64,000 nucleotides of DNA from the NCBI RefSeq assembly GCF_017654485.1, contig NZ_CP061091.1:1-64000 (forward strand). The letters are read 5' to 3'. Under the pieces are notes generated by a model. That model made no database searches. It was not told the origin of the DNA and was given only the letters and a program-made list of their open reading frames with translations. The DNA comes from Roseomonas marmotae. Lineage in GTDB: Bacteria; Pseudomonadota; Alphaproteobacteria; Acetobacterales; Acetobacteraceae. How positions within the stretch are numbered: the first letter of the stretch is position 1; each line of letters opens with the position of its first letter. A program made the position numbers and the translations under genes. Of the stretch, positions 9,893 to 18,992 are shown in pieces.

Positions 9893-9945
9893 CCTTGACC
9901 CCCGGGGCCGCCGGGCTGAACTTGCGGTGCGAAGGAGCCTGCCGC

Positions 9946-10917
9946 ATGAGCACCACCCACACACTCGCCGCCACGCCCGAGACCGTCCGCTTCGGTGCCT
10001 TCGATGCCAGCTTCGCGCCGGTGCTGACGGTGCGGTCCGGCGACAGGGTGGTGATGGAATGCGTCTCCGGCCCCGCCGAGATCATGCCGCCGCCGGAGAG
10101 CGGCCTGCACGTGCCGGAGGCTCTGGCCGCCATCCATACGGCTGGCGTTCCGCGCCTCGGCCCGCATCTCGTCACCGGCCCGGTGGCTGTGGAAGGCGCC
10201 GAGCCCGGCGACGCGCTGGAGATCCTGATCGAGAAGATCGAGCTGGGCGCCGACTGGGGCTACAACCACTTCCGCCCGCTGGTCGGCACGCTGCCCGAGG
10301 ATTTCCCCTACCGCCGCCTGCTGCATATCCCGGTGGACCGGGAGAAGAACACCTGCCACCTGCCTTTCGGCGGGAATGGCGGCATCGAACTGCCGCTCTC
10401 GCCTTTCTTCGGCGTGATGGGTGTGGCGCCGCCGGTGGAATGGGGCCAGATCTCCACCAAGGAACCGCGCGCGCATGGCGGCAACCTCGACAACAAGGAG
10501 TTGGTGGAAGGCACCACGCTCTGGCTGCCCGTGCATGCGCCGGGCGGGCTGTTCAGCGCGGGCGACGGCCATGGGGTGCAGGGCGATGGCGAGGTCTGCG
10601 TCACCGCGCTGGAGATGTGCCTGAACGGCCATTTCCGCTTCAACCTGCACAAGGGCGGCGGCGCCCGCAATCCGCTGCTGCGCTTCCCGCGCGCCGAGAC
10701 GCCCACCCATTACATCTCCATGGGCATCCATGAGGATCTGGACCTCGCCATGAAGCAGGCGCTGCGGGAGATGATCGCCTTCATCGTCTCGCGCGCGAAT
10801 GTCTCGGCGGCCGATGCATACCAGTTCTGTTCGCTCGCGGTGGATTTCCGCGTGACGCAGACCGTGAACGGGGAGAAGGGCGTGCACGGCATGCTGCGTA
10901 AGGGCCTGCTATTCTAA
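9946..10917 (+). CDS. Acetamidase/formamidase family protein
   Basis: This 323-residue protein belongs to the FmdA/AmdA family, which hydrolyses small amides (formamide, acetamide) to ammonia and the acid. Family features seen are EIMPPPESGLHVP, HLVTGPVAVEGAEPGD, the glycine-rich GGNGGIELPLSPFFGVMGVAPP and HGGNLDNKEL. The ATG at 9946 has GAAGGAG about 8 bases upstream. No amide transporter is adjacent. Substrate preference within the family cannot be read from sequence. Confidence 0.9.
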   Translation: MSTTHTLAATPETVRFGAFDASFAPVLTVRSGDRVVMECVSGPAEIMPPPESGLHVPEALAAIHTAGVPRLGPHLVTGPVAVEGAEPGDALEILIEKIELGADWGYNHFRPLVGTLPEDFPYRRLLHIPVDREKNTCHLPFGGNGGIELPLSPFFGVMGVAPPVEWGQISTKEPRAHGGNLDNKELVEGTTLWLPVHAPGGLFSAGDGHGVQGDGEVCVTALEMCLNGHFRFNLHKGGGARNPLLRFPRAETPTHYISMGIHEDLDLAMKQALREMIAFIVSRANVSAADAYQFCSLAVDFRVTQTVNGEKGVHGMLRKGLLF

Positions 10918-10936
10918 GAAGTAATACTGGTGCCGC

Positions 10937-10985
10937 GATTCGGTCCGCTCCCGAATTCGTGGCTTGGCGCAAGGGGTTTTCCACA
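10937..10985 (+). promoter_or_regulatory. GANTC site and DnaA-box-like sequence upstream of gcrA
   Basis: GATTC at 10937-10941 matches the CcrM methylation site GANTC. TTTTCCACA at 10977-10985 differs from the DnaA box TTATCCACA at one base. Both lie within 145 bases upstream of gcrA. In Caulobacter, gcrA transcription is activated by DnaA, so the arrangement is consistent with the same control; the link is inferred. Confidence 0.5.
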
Positions 10986-11077
10986 GAATTCAGCATCGCT
11001 GCACCGCAGCGCATCTTGTGCGCAACCCCTGCGGGAAACTACCGTATTTAGTAGCGGGGGACGCAGGAGACGGGGTT

Positions 11078-11644
11078 ATGGATTGGACACCGGAGGCCAT
11101 TGAGGCCCTGCGGGGCTATTGGGCAGAGGGGCATTCGACGGCGGAGATCGGCCGTCGAATGGGGATTTCAAAGAACGCAGTCGTTGGCAAGGCGCATCGG
11201 CTGAATCTGCCGCCGCGCCCGAGTCCGATCCGCCGTGAGGCGGCGGCGGCACAGAGCGCCACGCCACAGCCGGCCTCCCGGGCCGCGACGGTGATCAGCC
11301 AGGCGCCGGCCGTTGCTGCGCCGGCGCCAGCCCCCGTGGCCGCGCCACGGGCGCCTGCTGCCCCGGCCGCCAGCCCGGCGCCCGTGGCCCGTCCGGCCCC
11401 GGCGCCCGCCATGGCGCGGCCGGCCCCGGCGGCGCCTGTGCGCAAGCCCGCGCCGGTGCCGCAGGCGGTGGTTCGCCCCTTTCCGCGCAGCAGCGCGCGC
11501 ACCTGCTGCTGGCCGATCGGCGAGCCCGGCACGCCGGATTTCCGCTTCTGCACGGGCGATGCCATGACCGGCAAGCCCTACTGCCCGGAGCATGCGGCGG
11601 TGGCTTATGTGAAGGTCCGCGACCGGCGCGAGGATGCAGCCTGA
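11078..11644 (+). CDS. gcrA: Cell cycle regulator GcrA
   Basis: This is a 188-residue protein. The N-terminal 45 residues are the conserved GcrA helix-turn-helix (MDWTPEAIEALRGYWAEGHS, then GRRMGISKNAVVGKAHRL), which binds methylated GANTC promoters and RNA polymerase. A long Ala/Pro-rich linker (about 55-140) joins it to the conserved C-terminal domain containing TCCWPIGEPGTPDFRFC and YCPEHAAVAY, which contacts sigma70. The ATG at 11078 follows a GGAG site. The frame stays open upstream, but the homology starts exactly here. Confidence 0.95.
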   Translation: MDWTPEAIEALRGYWAEGHSTAEIGRRMGISKNAVVGKAHRLNLPPRPSPIRREAAAAQSATPQPASRAATVISQAPAVAAPAPAPVAAPRAPAAPAASPAPVARPAPAPAMARPAPAAPVRKPAPVPQAVVRPFPRSSARTCCWPIGEPGTPDFRFCTGDAMTGKPYCPEHAAVAYVKVRDRREDAA

Positions 11645-11680
11645 ACCCAGGCCGCATCCAGAACGGGGGAAAACGAAACA

Positions 11681-11703
11681 GGGGGCCCGACGGCCCCCTT
11701 TTT
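11681..11703 (+). terminator. Intrinsic terminator after gcrA
   Basis: A perfect 7-base-pair GC stem (GGGGGCC and GGCCCCC) with a CGAC loop is followed directly by TTTTT. It lies 36 bases after the gcrA stop and just before the end of the convergent phnE gene, so it separates the two transcription units. Confidence 0.9.
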
Positions 11704-11707
11704 CATG

Positions 11708-12568
11708 TCAGCCCAGCGGCGTCTCGCGCGTGCCGATCAACCGCCGCCGCAGGCGGGCGGAGAGCCAGTCGATCACCGCCACCGTGATGACCATGACGAT
11801 GATGATGAAGGCCACTTCGTCCCAGTAGCGCACCTTGATGCGCTCAGCGATCTGCAGCCCGATGCCGCCCGCGCCCACTACGCCCAGGATGGCGGCGGAG
11901 CGGGTATTGCTCTCGAAGAAATACAGCGCCTGCGCCAGCATCACCGGCAAGACCTGCGGCAGCACGCCGAAGCGGATGGCCTGCAGCCGGTTGCCGCCCG
12001 CGGCCACCACGCCCTCGCTCTGCCGCTTCTCGGCATTCTCGATGGCTTCGGCATAAAGCTTGGCCAGCACGGCGGTATCGGAGACGAAGATCGCCAGCAC
12101 GCCGGCCAGTGGCCCCAGCCCCACCGCGCGCACGAAGGCCAGCGCCCAGATCAGCTGGTCGATGCCGCGCAGCCCGTCGAAGAAGCGGCGCAGGGAGAAG
12201 CGCAGCAGCGTCACGGTCAGCACGTTGCGCGCACCCAGGAAGCCCAGCGGCACCGCCACCAGCGCCGCCATCACCGTTCCCAGGAAGGCCATGGCCACAC
12301 TCTCGGCCATGCCCCGGACGATATCCATCCACAGGGCACCCGGGCTGGGCGGAATCATCAGCCGGATGATCGTGGCCAGGCCCGAGAAGCCGTTCCAGAG
12401 CCGCTGGGGCGTGATGTCGAACCACCAGAGCAGGGTGCCGAGCCATGCGAGGAAGACCAGCCCGCAGACCCAGCGCAGCGCCCGCGTGGCGGGGCTGGGT
12501 CCGAAGGCGCGCGGCAGGCGCTGCTGCCAGGCGGCGATCTCCCCGGCATTGATCATGGCCTCGCGCAT
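11708..12568 (-). CDS. phnE: Phosphonate ABC transporter permease PhnE (second copy)
   Basis: This 286-residue inner-membrane permease has the PhnE-type inner-membrane core: about six helices, the LGARNV and GIDQLIWAL segments, and the coupling loop VVGAGGIGLQIAER that contacts PhnC. It is the distal gene of phnC-phnD-phnE-phnE. Its start overlaps the stop of the first phnE by one base (TGATG), so the two permeases are probably made in equal amounts and pair as a heterodimer. Phosphonates, phosphite and phosphate esters are all possible substrates for this family. Confidence 0.92.
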   Translation of the reverse strand: MREAMINAGEIAAWQQRLPRAFGPSPATRALRWVCGLVFLAWLGTLLWWFDITPQRLWNGFSGLATIIRLMIPPSPGALWMDIVRGMAESVAMAFLGTVMAALVAVPLGFLGARNVLTVTLLRFSLRRFFDGLRGIDQLIWALAFVRAVGLGPLAGVLAIFVSDTAVLAKLYAEAIENAEKRQSEGVVAAGGNRLQAIRFGVLPQVLPVMLAQALYFFESNTRSAAILGVVGAGGIGLQIAERIKVRYWDEVAFIIIVMVITVAVIDWLSARLRRRLIGTRETPLG

Positions 12569-13461
12569 CAGTGGCCCTCCGCCGCACCCATGACGCGATG
12601 GCGCAGCCGCTCGGAGATCATGTCGATGACAAAGACGCTGAGGATGATCAGCACGACGATGGCGCTGATCTCCTCATAGTAGTTGGAGGAGATGACGAGA
12701 TTCAGCTCCTGCCCGATCCCGCCCGCGCCGACAAAGCCGATGACGCTGGCGCCGCGCACATTGATTTCGAAACGAAGCAGCCCATAGCTGATGAGATTGG
12801 GCGTGACCTGCGGCAGGATACCGTAGCGGCAGGCCTGCGCCCAGTTGGCGCCGGAGGCGCGCAGCCCTTCCCAGGCGCGCAGGTCGGTATTCTCCATCAC
12901 CTCGGAAAAGAGCTTCCCCAGCGCGCCGGTCGTATGGAGAAAGATGGCGAGGATGCCCGCCAGCGGCCCGATGCCGAAGGCCCAGACGAAGATCAGCGCA
13001 TAGACGATCTCCGGCACCGTGCGCGCCGCTTCCAGCCCGCGCCGGGTCACGATATTGATCCAGCGCGCCGGCGCGATATTGCGCGCGGCGGGGAAGGCCA
13101 GCAGCAGCGCCACGGCGGCGCCCGCCAGCGTCGCCAGCGCCGCCATCTGCGAGGTTTGCAGCAGCAGCCAGGCCCAGTCGTCGAGCCGGTAGAACCAGAA
13201 GGCGACGCTGCCTTCCGTCTCCACGCCCGCGAACAGCGCATCCCACCGCAGCGAGGGCAGCAGCTTGTAGAAATACTCGCCCACGCGCGGCAGTCCGGCA
13301 GCCAGGGTGGCGGGGCGGAACTCGCTCATCCAGGCGGAGGCCAGCAGGCAGGCGCCCAGCACCGTCAGGCCGAAGAGCGTGGCCAGCCGGCGCTGCCGGC
13401 GCTGCGCCTGGAAGGCCGCCTCGCCCCGCGCCAGCAGATCTCCGGTGGCGGTCATGCCCAT
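12568..13461 (-). CDS. phnE: Phosphonate ABC transporter permease PhnE (first copy)
   Basis: This 297-residue permease is homologous to its downstream neighbour. Family features are LEAARTVPEIVYALIFVWAF, FGIGPLAGILAIFLHT and the coupling loop GFVGAGGIGQELN. It has a longer periplasmic stretch between helices 1 and 2 (about 50-105) than the other copy. It lies 18 bases downstream of phnD and shares a TGATG overlap with the second permease. Tandem phnE genes are common in alphaproteobacterial phosphonate operons. Confidence 0.93.
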   Translation of the reverse strand: MGMTATGDLLARGEAAFQAQRRQRRLATLFGLTVLGACLLASAWMSEFRPATLAAGLPRVGEYFYKLLPSLRWDALFAGVETEGSVAFWFYRLDDWAWLLLQTSQMAALATLAGAAVALLLAFPAARNIAPARWINIVTRRGLEAARTVPEIVYALIFVWAFGIGPLAGILAIFLHTTGALGKLFSEVMENTDLRAWEGLRASGANWAQACRYGILPQVTPNLISYGLLRFEINVRGASVIGFVGAGGIGQELNLVISSNYYEEISAIVVLIILSVFVIDMISERLRHRVMGAAEGH

Positions 13462-13479
13462 GCGCGCCGGCCCGTCCCG

Positions 13480-14490
13480 TCAGTCCCGGCGGCGGCGCGC
13501 GGCCGCTTCCTCGCGCCGCATCGCGATGAAAATGTCATAATCCTCCTGCCGCCCTTCGCGGTAGCCGGTGCCGGGGCCGCGGGTGATCTGCTGGTAGATG
13601 TCCGGATGCGCCTTGGGCAGCGCCAGGAAGAACAGCTTCAGGTCTTCCTTGCAGGCCTCGGGCAGATCGGCGCGCACCGTGATCGGCCCGGTGGCGATGG
13701 GCTCGGATGTCCAGACAATGCGGACATCCTTCATGTCCAGCATCCCCTTCTGCACCATCGCCCGCAGGTTGCCGCGGGTGAAGCCCTGGGATTCGTCGCC
13801 GAGGCCGGAGGCCCAGGTGCAGCAGGCATCGTACTGCTTCTGCAACACCGCCACCACCGCCTGCTCATGCCCGCCCGCGAATCCCGTGCGGCTGAAATAG
13901 CGGTCGATATCGACCCCCTGCCGCCGCAGCGCCGCGCGCGGCACCAGATAGCCGGAGGAGGAATTCACATCCGCCCAGGCCAGGGAATGGCCTTTCATGC
14001 CGGCAAGGTCGGTGATCCCGCTCTTCGCCCGCGCCACCATCACGGCGCGGTAGTAGATGGAGCCATCCTCCTCCTCCGGCACCACCAGCGGCTCCACGCC
14101 GCCATTGGTCTCCATCCATGCGGCGGCATAGGCCGTGGAGCCGAGCGAGGCGATCTCCACCTGCTTGGCATCGAAGGCCTGGATGGCGCCGGCATAGTCG
14201 CTGGCCGGCAGGGTACGCACGGGCACGCCGAAGGTCTGCTGCATCAGGGCGCGATAGCCCTCAAAACGCGCCAGGCGGTCGGTCTCGTTCTCCCCGCCCA
14301 TCAGCACGATGTTGAGATGCGGCACCTGTTCGGCCCAGGCGCGGCGGCCCGCCGCCGGAAACACCACATCCGCATCGGCGCTGCGGCGCAGGCGCGGTGC
14401 GGGCTTGTCCTCGGCGGAGGCCCGGCCCGGCCAGGAGAGGCCGGCCAGTGCTGGCGCGAGGCGGAGGATCTGTCGGCGGGTCGCGGGCAT
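13480..14490 (-). CDS. phnD: Phosphate/phosphonate ABC transporter substrate-binding protein PhnD
   Basis: This 336-residue periplasmic protein has an N-terminal signal peptide (about 1-26, ending GRASA). The PhnD fold is shown by the start of the first lobe (VPHLNIVLMGGENE), FGVPVRTLPASDYAGAIQAF, the ligand-pocket segment SLAWADVNSSSGYLVPR, and a C-terminal FFLALPKAHPDIY. The ATG at 14490 was chosen because it begins the signal peptide. It is separated from phnC by 163 bases holding an inverted repeat, so phnC and phnD may be expressed at different levels. Confidence 0.93.
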   Translation of the reverse strand: MPATRRQILRLAPALAGLSWPGRASAEDKPAPRLRRSADADVVFPAAGRRAWAEQVPHLNIVLMGGENETDRLARFEGYRALMQQTFGVPVRTLPASDYAGAIQAFDAKQVEIASLGSTAYAAAWMETNGGVEPLVVPEEEDGSIYYRAVMVARAKSGITDLAGMKGHSLAWADVNSSSGYLVPRAALRRQGVDIDRYFSRTGFAGGHEQAVVAVLQKQYDACCTWASGLGDESQGFTRGNLRAMVQKGMLDMKDVRIVWTSEPIATGPITVRADLPEACKEDLKLFFLALPKAHPDIYQQITRGPGTGYREGRQEDYDIFIAMRREEAAARRRRD

Positions 14491-14612
14491 GGGCGGTCTT
14501 TCAAGCGTGGCGGGCGGGGGAAGTATTGGCACGAAGCGGTCGCCGCGCGGAATCGGGCAGCCGGAGGTGGGGTCGGCGCCGCCCCGGGACGACGCATCCG
14601 CTCCCGGCTGGC

Positions 14613-14649
14613 GGTGCCGGCACACGGCCAGGGCCGGGACACCGGCACC
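14613..14649 (-). repeat. Intercistronic inverted repeat between phnC and phnD
   Basis: GGTGCCGG at 14613-14620 and CCGGCACC at 14642-14649 form an 8-base-pair stem around a 21-base loop that itself can fold. It starts 5 bases after the phnC stop on the minus strand. A hairpin here could stabilise or partly terminate the message ahead of the binding-protein gene. Confidence 0.4.
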
Positions 14650-14653
14650 CGGC

Positions 14654-15472
<819 letters not shown>

Positions 15473-15560
15473 CGCCCGCCCTTTGCACTGCCGGCGTGAA
15501 TATAGGGTATTCGTGACGCACCCGTGACTCCCCCCACGACATCCCTGCGGAAGCGTGTCC

Positions 15561-16469
15561 TCAGCGCCCCAGCAGCACCAGCACCACGCCCGCCACGATG
15601 CCGAGGGCGCCCAGCACCTCCTGCGGCTTCAGGCTCTCCTTCAGGTAGAAGCGGCTGAAGAGCAGGGTGAACAGGATCTCGGTCTGTCCCAGGGCGCGCA
15701 CCATGGCCACGGGCGCCAGGGCGAAGCCCGTGAACCAGCAGGCCGAGCCGCAGGCCGAGAGCGCCCCCACCGGAAAGCTGCTGCGCCAGGTGCGGAAGAC
15801 GGCGCGGAACTGCTCCGGCTCCTTCCAGGCGAGCCAGGCGCCCTGCATCACCGTCTGCATGGCATTGGCGACGCAGAGCGTGGTGATGGCGCGCAGCACC
15901 GCGTCGGAGTGGTCCAGCTCCAGATTGGCGGATTTGATGAAGACGGCCGTCAGCGCGAAGCCCGTGCCCGCGCCGAAGCCGCAGAGGGCTGCCGGCTGCA
16001 CCGTGGCCCGCAGCAGCTCCCGCCCCGTCAGGTTGCGCCCCGCCAGCGAGAGATACAGCACCCCCAGGACCCCCAGCATGATGCCGAGGGAGGACAGGAG
16101 GGAAAGCCGCTCCCCCAGCAGCACCAGGGCCAGGATGGCGCCCTGCACCGCCTCAGTCTTGGAATAGGCCGTGCCCACCGCGAAGCCGCGCGGGCCGAAG
16201 GACATGATCAGCAGATTGGTGCCGATGATCTGCGTCAGCCCGCCGATGGCGGCATAGAGCAGGAAGGCCCCGCCGAGGATCGCAGGCGGCGCATCCCCGA
16301 TCAGCAGGCAATAGCCGCCCAGCAGCAGCAGCCCGAAGGGCACGCCATAGAGGTAGCGCACCACCCCCGCCCCGTTCACCGAAAGCTGCCCCCGCAGCCG
16401 CTGCTGCAACGCCGTCCGCCAGGTCTGGAACAGGGCGGCGGACAGGGTGGCGGCGATCCAGAGCGGCAT
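15561..16469 (-). CDS. DMT-superfamily (EamA-type) permease
   Basis: This is a 302-residue membrane protein with about ten hydrophobic helices and two EamA-like repeats; the second half contains the typical [22 protein letters not shown] and ends in a hydrophobic helix. Such permeases export or import small metabolites. It lies between phnC and phnW and is divergent from phnW by 175 bases, suggesting a role with aminophosphonate metabolism, but that is inference from position. The ATG at 16469 starts directly at the first helix. Confidence 0.85.
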   Translation of the reverse strand: MPLWIAATLSAALFQTWRTALQQRLRGQLSVNGAGVVRYLYGVPFGLLLLGGYCLLIGDAPPAILGGAFLLYAAIGGLTQIIGTNLLIMSFGPRGFAVGTAYSKTEAVQGAILALVLLGERLSLLSSLGIMLGVLGVLYLSLAGRNLTGRELLRATVQPAALCGFGAGTGFALTAVFIKSANLELDHSDAVLRAITTLCVANAMQTVMQGAWLAWKEPEQFRAVFRTWRSSFPVGALSACGSACWFTGFALAPVAMVRALGQTEILFTLLFSRFYLKESLKPQEVLGALGIVAGVVLVLLGR

Positions 16470-16644
16470 CTTCAAAGTCCAGCTGAAGGCGTTCGTTGCG
16501 GGCCGGACAAGCTGGCCGGGATGGCGCCCGCTGTCGAGAGACGCGACCCATCCGCGCCCCTGCCCAGCCCGGAGAGGGGTTTTCTTCCCGCGCCGCCACG
16601 GGCAGCCTGGGGCTTCCACACAGCCCGCCGACAGGACTCGCTCC

Positions 16645-17760
16645 ATGCTGCTGCTCATCCCCGGCCCCGTGCAGACCCGCCCCGAAGTCCGGGCGGCCAT
16701 GGCCGTGGACATCGCCCCCTGGGACCGTGACTTCATGCCGGAATATGCCGGCATCCGGGAAAAGGTGCGGGACCTCGCCGGCGGCGTCGCCGGCCGGCAC
16801 GCCTGCCTGCCGCTGCAAGGCGCCGGCCATTTCATCACGGAAGCCGCCATCCGCACCTTCATCCCCGCGGCCGCCAAGCTGCTGCTGGTGATGAACGGCA
16901 CCTATGCCGAGCGCATGGCCCGCCTGGCGCGGGAAGCCGGCCGCGTGGTGGTGCCCCTGCCCGTGCCCGATACCCGCAGCGTCACCCCGGACGAAGTGGC
17001 CCGCGCCCTGGCCGCCGATCCCGAAATCGGCCATGTCGGCATCGTCTATTCCGAGACCGGCAGCGGCATCGTCAACGACGTGCCCGGCATCGGCGCCGCC
17101 GTGCGCGCGGCGGGGCGGCGGATGATCGTCGATGCCGTCTCCGCCTTCGGCGCCCTGCCCTTCGACCTGAAGGCGCAGCCGGAAGTGGATGCGGTGGTCT
17201 TCACCTCCAACAAATGCATCGAGGGCCTGCCCGGCATCGGCTTCGCCATCTGCCCCATCGAGCGCGTCACCGCCTGCGCCGGCAATGCGGGCTCCTGGTC
17301 CTTCGACCTCGCGGATGTCTATGCCACGGCGCAGCGCGCCGGCTGGGGCTCCTTCCGCTTCACGCCGCCGGTGCAGGCGCTGCATGCCTTCGGCAAGGCG
17401 CTGGAATTCTTCGAGGCCGAGGGCGGCCAGCCCGCCCGCCACGCCCGCTACCGCGAGAATGCCCGCCTGCTGCACGAGGGCGTCCGCGCCCTGGGCCTGA
17501 AGCCCTACCTGGACTGGGAACACCAGGGGCCGATCATCGTCACCGTCCACCAGCCCGCCGACCGGCGGTTCAAGCTGATGGATTTCGTCGAGGCGCTGAA
17601 GACGCGCGGCGTGCTGATCAGCAACTTCTACAACACCACGGCGCCGACCATGCGCATCGGCTGCATCGGCGACATCCACGCGGAGGATATCCGCTTCGCC
17701 CTACGCGCCATTGCTGAGACGCTGGACGGGATGGGCATCCGGCAGCGGGACGCGGCGTAG
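16645..17760 (+). CDS. phnW: 2-aminoethylphosphonate--pyruvate transaminase PhnW
   Basis: This 371-residue class V aminotransferase is collinear with PhnW: LLLIPGPVQTRPEV at the start, APWDRDF, PLQGAGHFITEA, VYSETGSGIVND, VDAVSAFGALPFDL, the PLP-binding Lys190 in TSNKCIEGLPG, and WGSFRFTPPVQAL. PhnW converts 2-aminoethylphosphonate and pyruvate to phosphonoacetaldehyde and alanine. The neighbouring phosphonate importer supports this call. The next enzyme (PhnX, or PhnY/PhnA) is not visible here, so the pathway ends elsewhere. Close relatives acting on other amino donors cannot be wholly excluded. Confidence 0.88.
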   Translation: MLLLIPGPVQTRPEVRAAMAVDIAPWDRDFMPEYAGIREKVRDLAGGVAGRHACLPLQGAGHFITEAAIRTFIPAAAKLLLVMNGTYAERMARLAREAGRVVVPLPVPDTRSVTPDEVARALAADPEIGHVGIVYSETGSGIVNDVPGIGAAVRAAGRRMIVDAVSAFGALPFDLKAQPEVDAVVFTSNKCIEGLPGIGFAICPIERVTACAGNAGSWSFDLADVYATAQRAGWGSFRFTPPVQALHAFGKALEFFEAEGGQPARHARYRENARLLHEGVRALGLKPYLDWEHQGPIIVTVHQPADRRFKLMDFVEALKTRGVLISNFYNTTAPTMRIGCIGDIHAEDIRFALRAIAETLDGMGIRQRDAA

Positions 17761-17772
17761 GAAAGAAAAAGG

Positions 17773-17806
17773 CCGGGGAAGGAATTCCCCGGACCCCATC
17801 TTTTTT
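17773..17806. terminator. Bidirectional intrinsic terminator between phnW and convergent gene
   Basis: CCGGGGAA at 17773-17780 pairs with TTCCCCGG at 17785-17792 around a GGAA loop. An A-rich run precedes it (17762-17770) and a T-run follows (17801-17806), so RNA from either strand ends in a U-tract. It serves phnW and the minus-strand gene ending at 17817. Confidence 0.85.
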
Positions 17807-17816
17807 CTTCGGGTTT

Positions 17817-18248
17817 TCAGAAGGGCAGCGGCGCAAGGTCGGGTTCCACCCAGTTGCGCCGCGCCGCCACGGAAAACAGCCGCTCCCGCGACCAATGGAC
17901 CAGCATCCAGTCCCGCCGGCCCAGGGGGCTTTCCAGCAGCGCGTTGCAGGCGGCATGCAGCGGCATCCCGGCGGGAAGCCCGGCCAGGAAGAAGGCTGCG
18001 GCGCGCAGGGAGGCCAGGGTGATGGTCTCATGGTAGCCGCCGGTATCGGTGTTCGGCGTGCCGCTGGCCTCGTTATAGGCGCGGATCAGGCCAGGCATGT
18101 CCCGCTCCGGCACCAGATCCGGGCGGCGGGCGATGATCCAGACGGCGGCACCCACATGCGCGGCATGGGTCCAGGCTGACTTGGGCAGGCTGCACGCCAT
18201 CACACCCTCCGCGATCCGGCGCAATTCCTCATCACGGGTGAAGCTCAC
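17817..18248 (-). CDS. Conserved hypothetical protein (WTHAAH / NTDTGGYHET motifs)
   Basis: This is a 143-residue soluble, mostly helical protein. Recognisable conserved stretches are SAWTHAAHVGAAVW, YNEASGTPNTDTGGYHETIT and LPLHAACNALLESPLG-like helices; the His residues in WTHAAH and GYHET could form a metal or acid-base site. I know this pattern only as an uncharacterised bacterial family and assign no function. The GTG at 18248 is chosen because AGGAGG lies 6 bases upstream; the frame is open further upstream but without such a site. It shares the bidirectional terminator with phnW. Confidence 0.8.
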   Translation of the reverse strand: MSFTRDEELRRIAEGVMACSLPKSAWTHAAHVGAAVWIIARRPDLVPERDMPGLIRAYNEASGTPNTDTGGYHETITLASLRAAAFFLAGLPAGMPLHAACNALLESPLGRRDWMLVHWSRERLFSVAARRNWVEPDLAPLPF

Positions 18249-18291
18249 GATATCCTCCTGCGGTGGAACAACACGGCGGGAGGCCGATACC

Positions 18292-18329
18292 TGCCAGGAG
18301 CCCCGCCGGGAAAGCGGCGGGTCCTGGCA
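18292..18329 (-). repeat. 15-bp hairpin in leader of the hypothetical gene
   Basis: TGCCAGGA/TCCTGGCA (8 pairs) and CCCGCCG/CGGCGGG (7 pairs) nest into one stem with a 2-base bulge and a 6-base loop. It lies 44-81 bases upstream of the GTG at 18248 and about 150 bases past the mgtC-like stop. It could be a leader RNA element for the gene, or a terminator without T-tract for the upstream gene. Confidence 0.5.
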
Positions 18330-18477
18330 CTCGTGCTGAAGGGCGTAAGCGGGCCTAGCCCTGCTCCGCCCCGGTCGCGCGCGCCATCGCCGCCGGGATG
18401 CGGCGGGCTTGCTGCGGCAGCGGATGGGCGGTGGCGCGGGACATGGGCGGCATGTGGCAGCAGCACGGGTGGGGCTG

Positions 18478-18954
18478 TCAATCATGCCGCGCCTTGGTGT
18501 TGCCGGGCAGCCAGCGTTCCGCCACCCGCACCAGCGACAGCACGCACAGCCCCAGCGCCGTGGCGATGCAGGCCAGGGCCCATTGCCCCAGCCCGCCGGC
18601 AATGCCGATCGCCACCGCCAGGATGATGCTGCCGGCGCTGGTCAGGTTGTGCACGCCGCCCCGCCGCGTGAAGACCAGCCCGGCGCCGATGAAGCCCAGC
18701 GCCTGATACATCCCCTGCACCGTCCGCAGCGGGTCGGCGTCACCCCCGGCGGCGCGCACCATCTGGTGCAGCATCATGCCGGAGATCACCACCATGGCGG
18801 CGGCCAGCGCCAGGATGCCATGGGTGCGGATGCCGGCCGAGAAACCGCGCAGTTCCCGGTCCAGGCCCAGCACCATGCCCAGCAGCGTGGCACCGCCGAG
18901 GCGCAGCAGCAGTTCCAGCGTCGAGAGCGTGGCAGGATGCGCGGCCTGTTCCAT
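18478..18954 (-). CDS. MgtC/SapB family membrane protein
   Basis: This is a 158-residue protein with four to five membrane helices. The MgtC N-terminal domain signature is clear: LLRLGGATLLGMVLGLDRE, the conserved GIRTHGILALAAA, and QGMYQALGFIGAGLVF with LTSAGSI. It lacks the C-terminal soluble domain of virulence MgtC, so it is the short SapB/YhiD-like form. Family members influence Mg2+ homeostasis, acid survival or membrane potential; the role here is unknown. The ATG at 18954 begins just before the first helix. Confidence 0.88.
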   Translation of the reverse strand: MEQAAHPATLSTLELLLRLGGATLLGMVLGLDRELRGFSAGIRTHGILALAAAMVVISGMMLHQMVRAAGGDADPLRTVQGMYQALGFIGAGLVFTRRGGVHNLTSAGSIILAVAIGIAGGLGQWALACIATALGLCVLSLVRVAERWLPGNTKARHD

Positions 18955-18992
18955 TGGCGGTATAACGGCCCGGCAGGGCAGCGGGATGCCTC

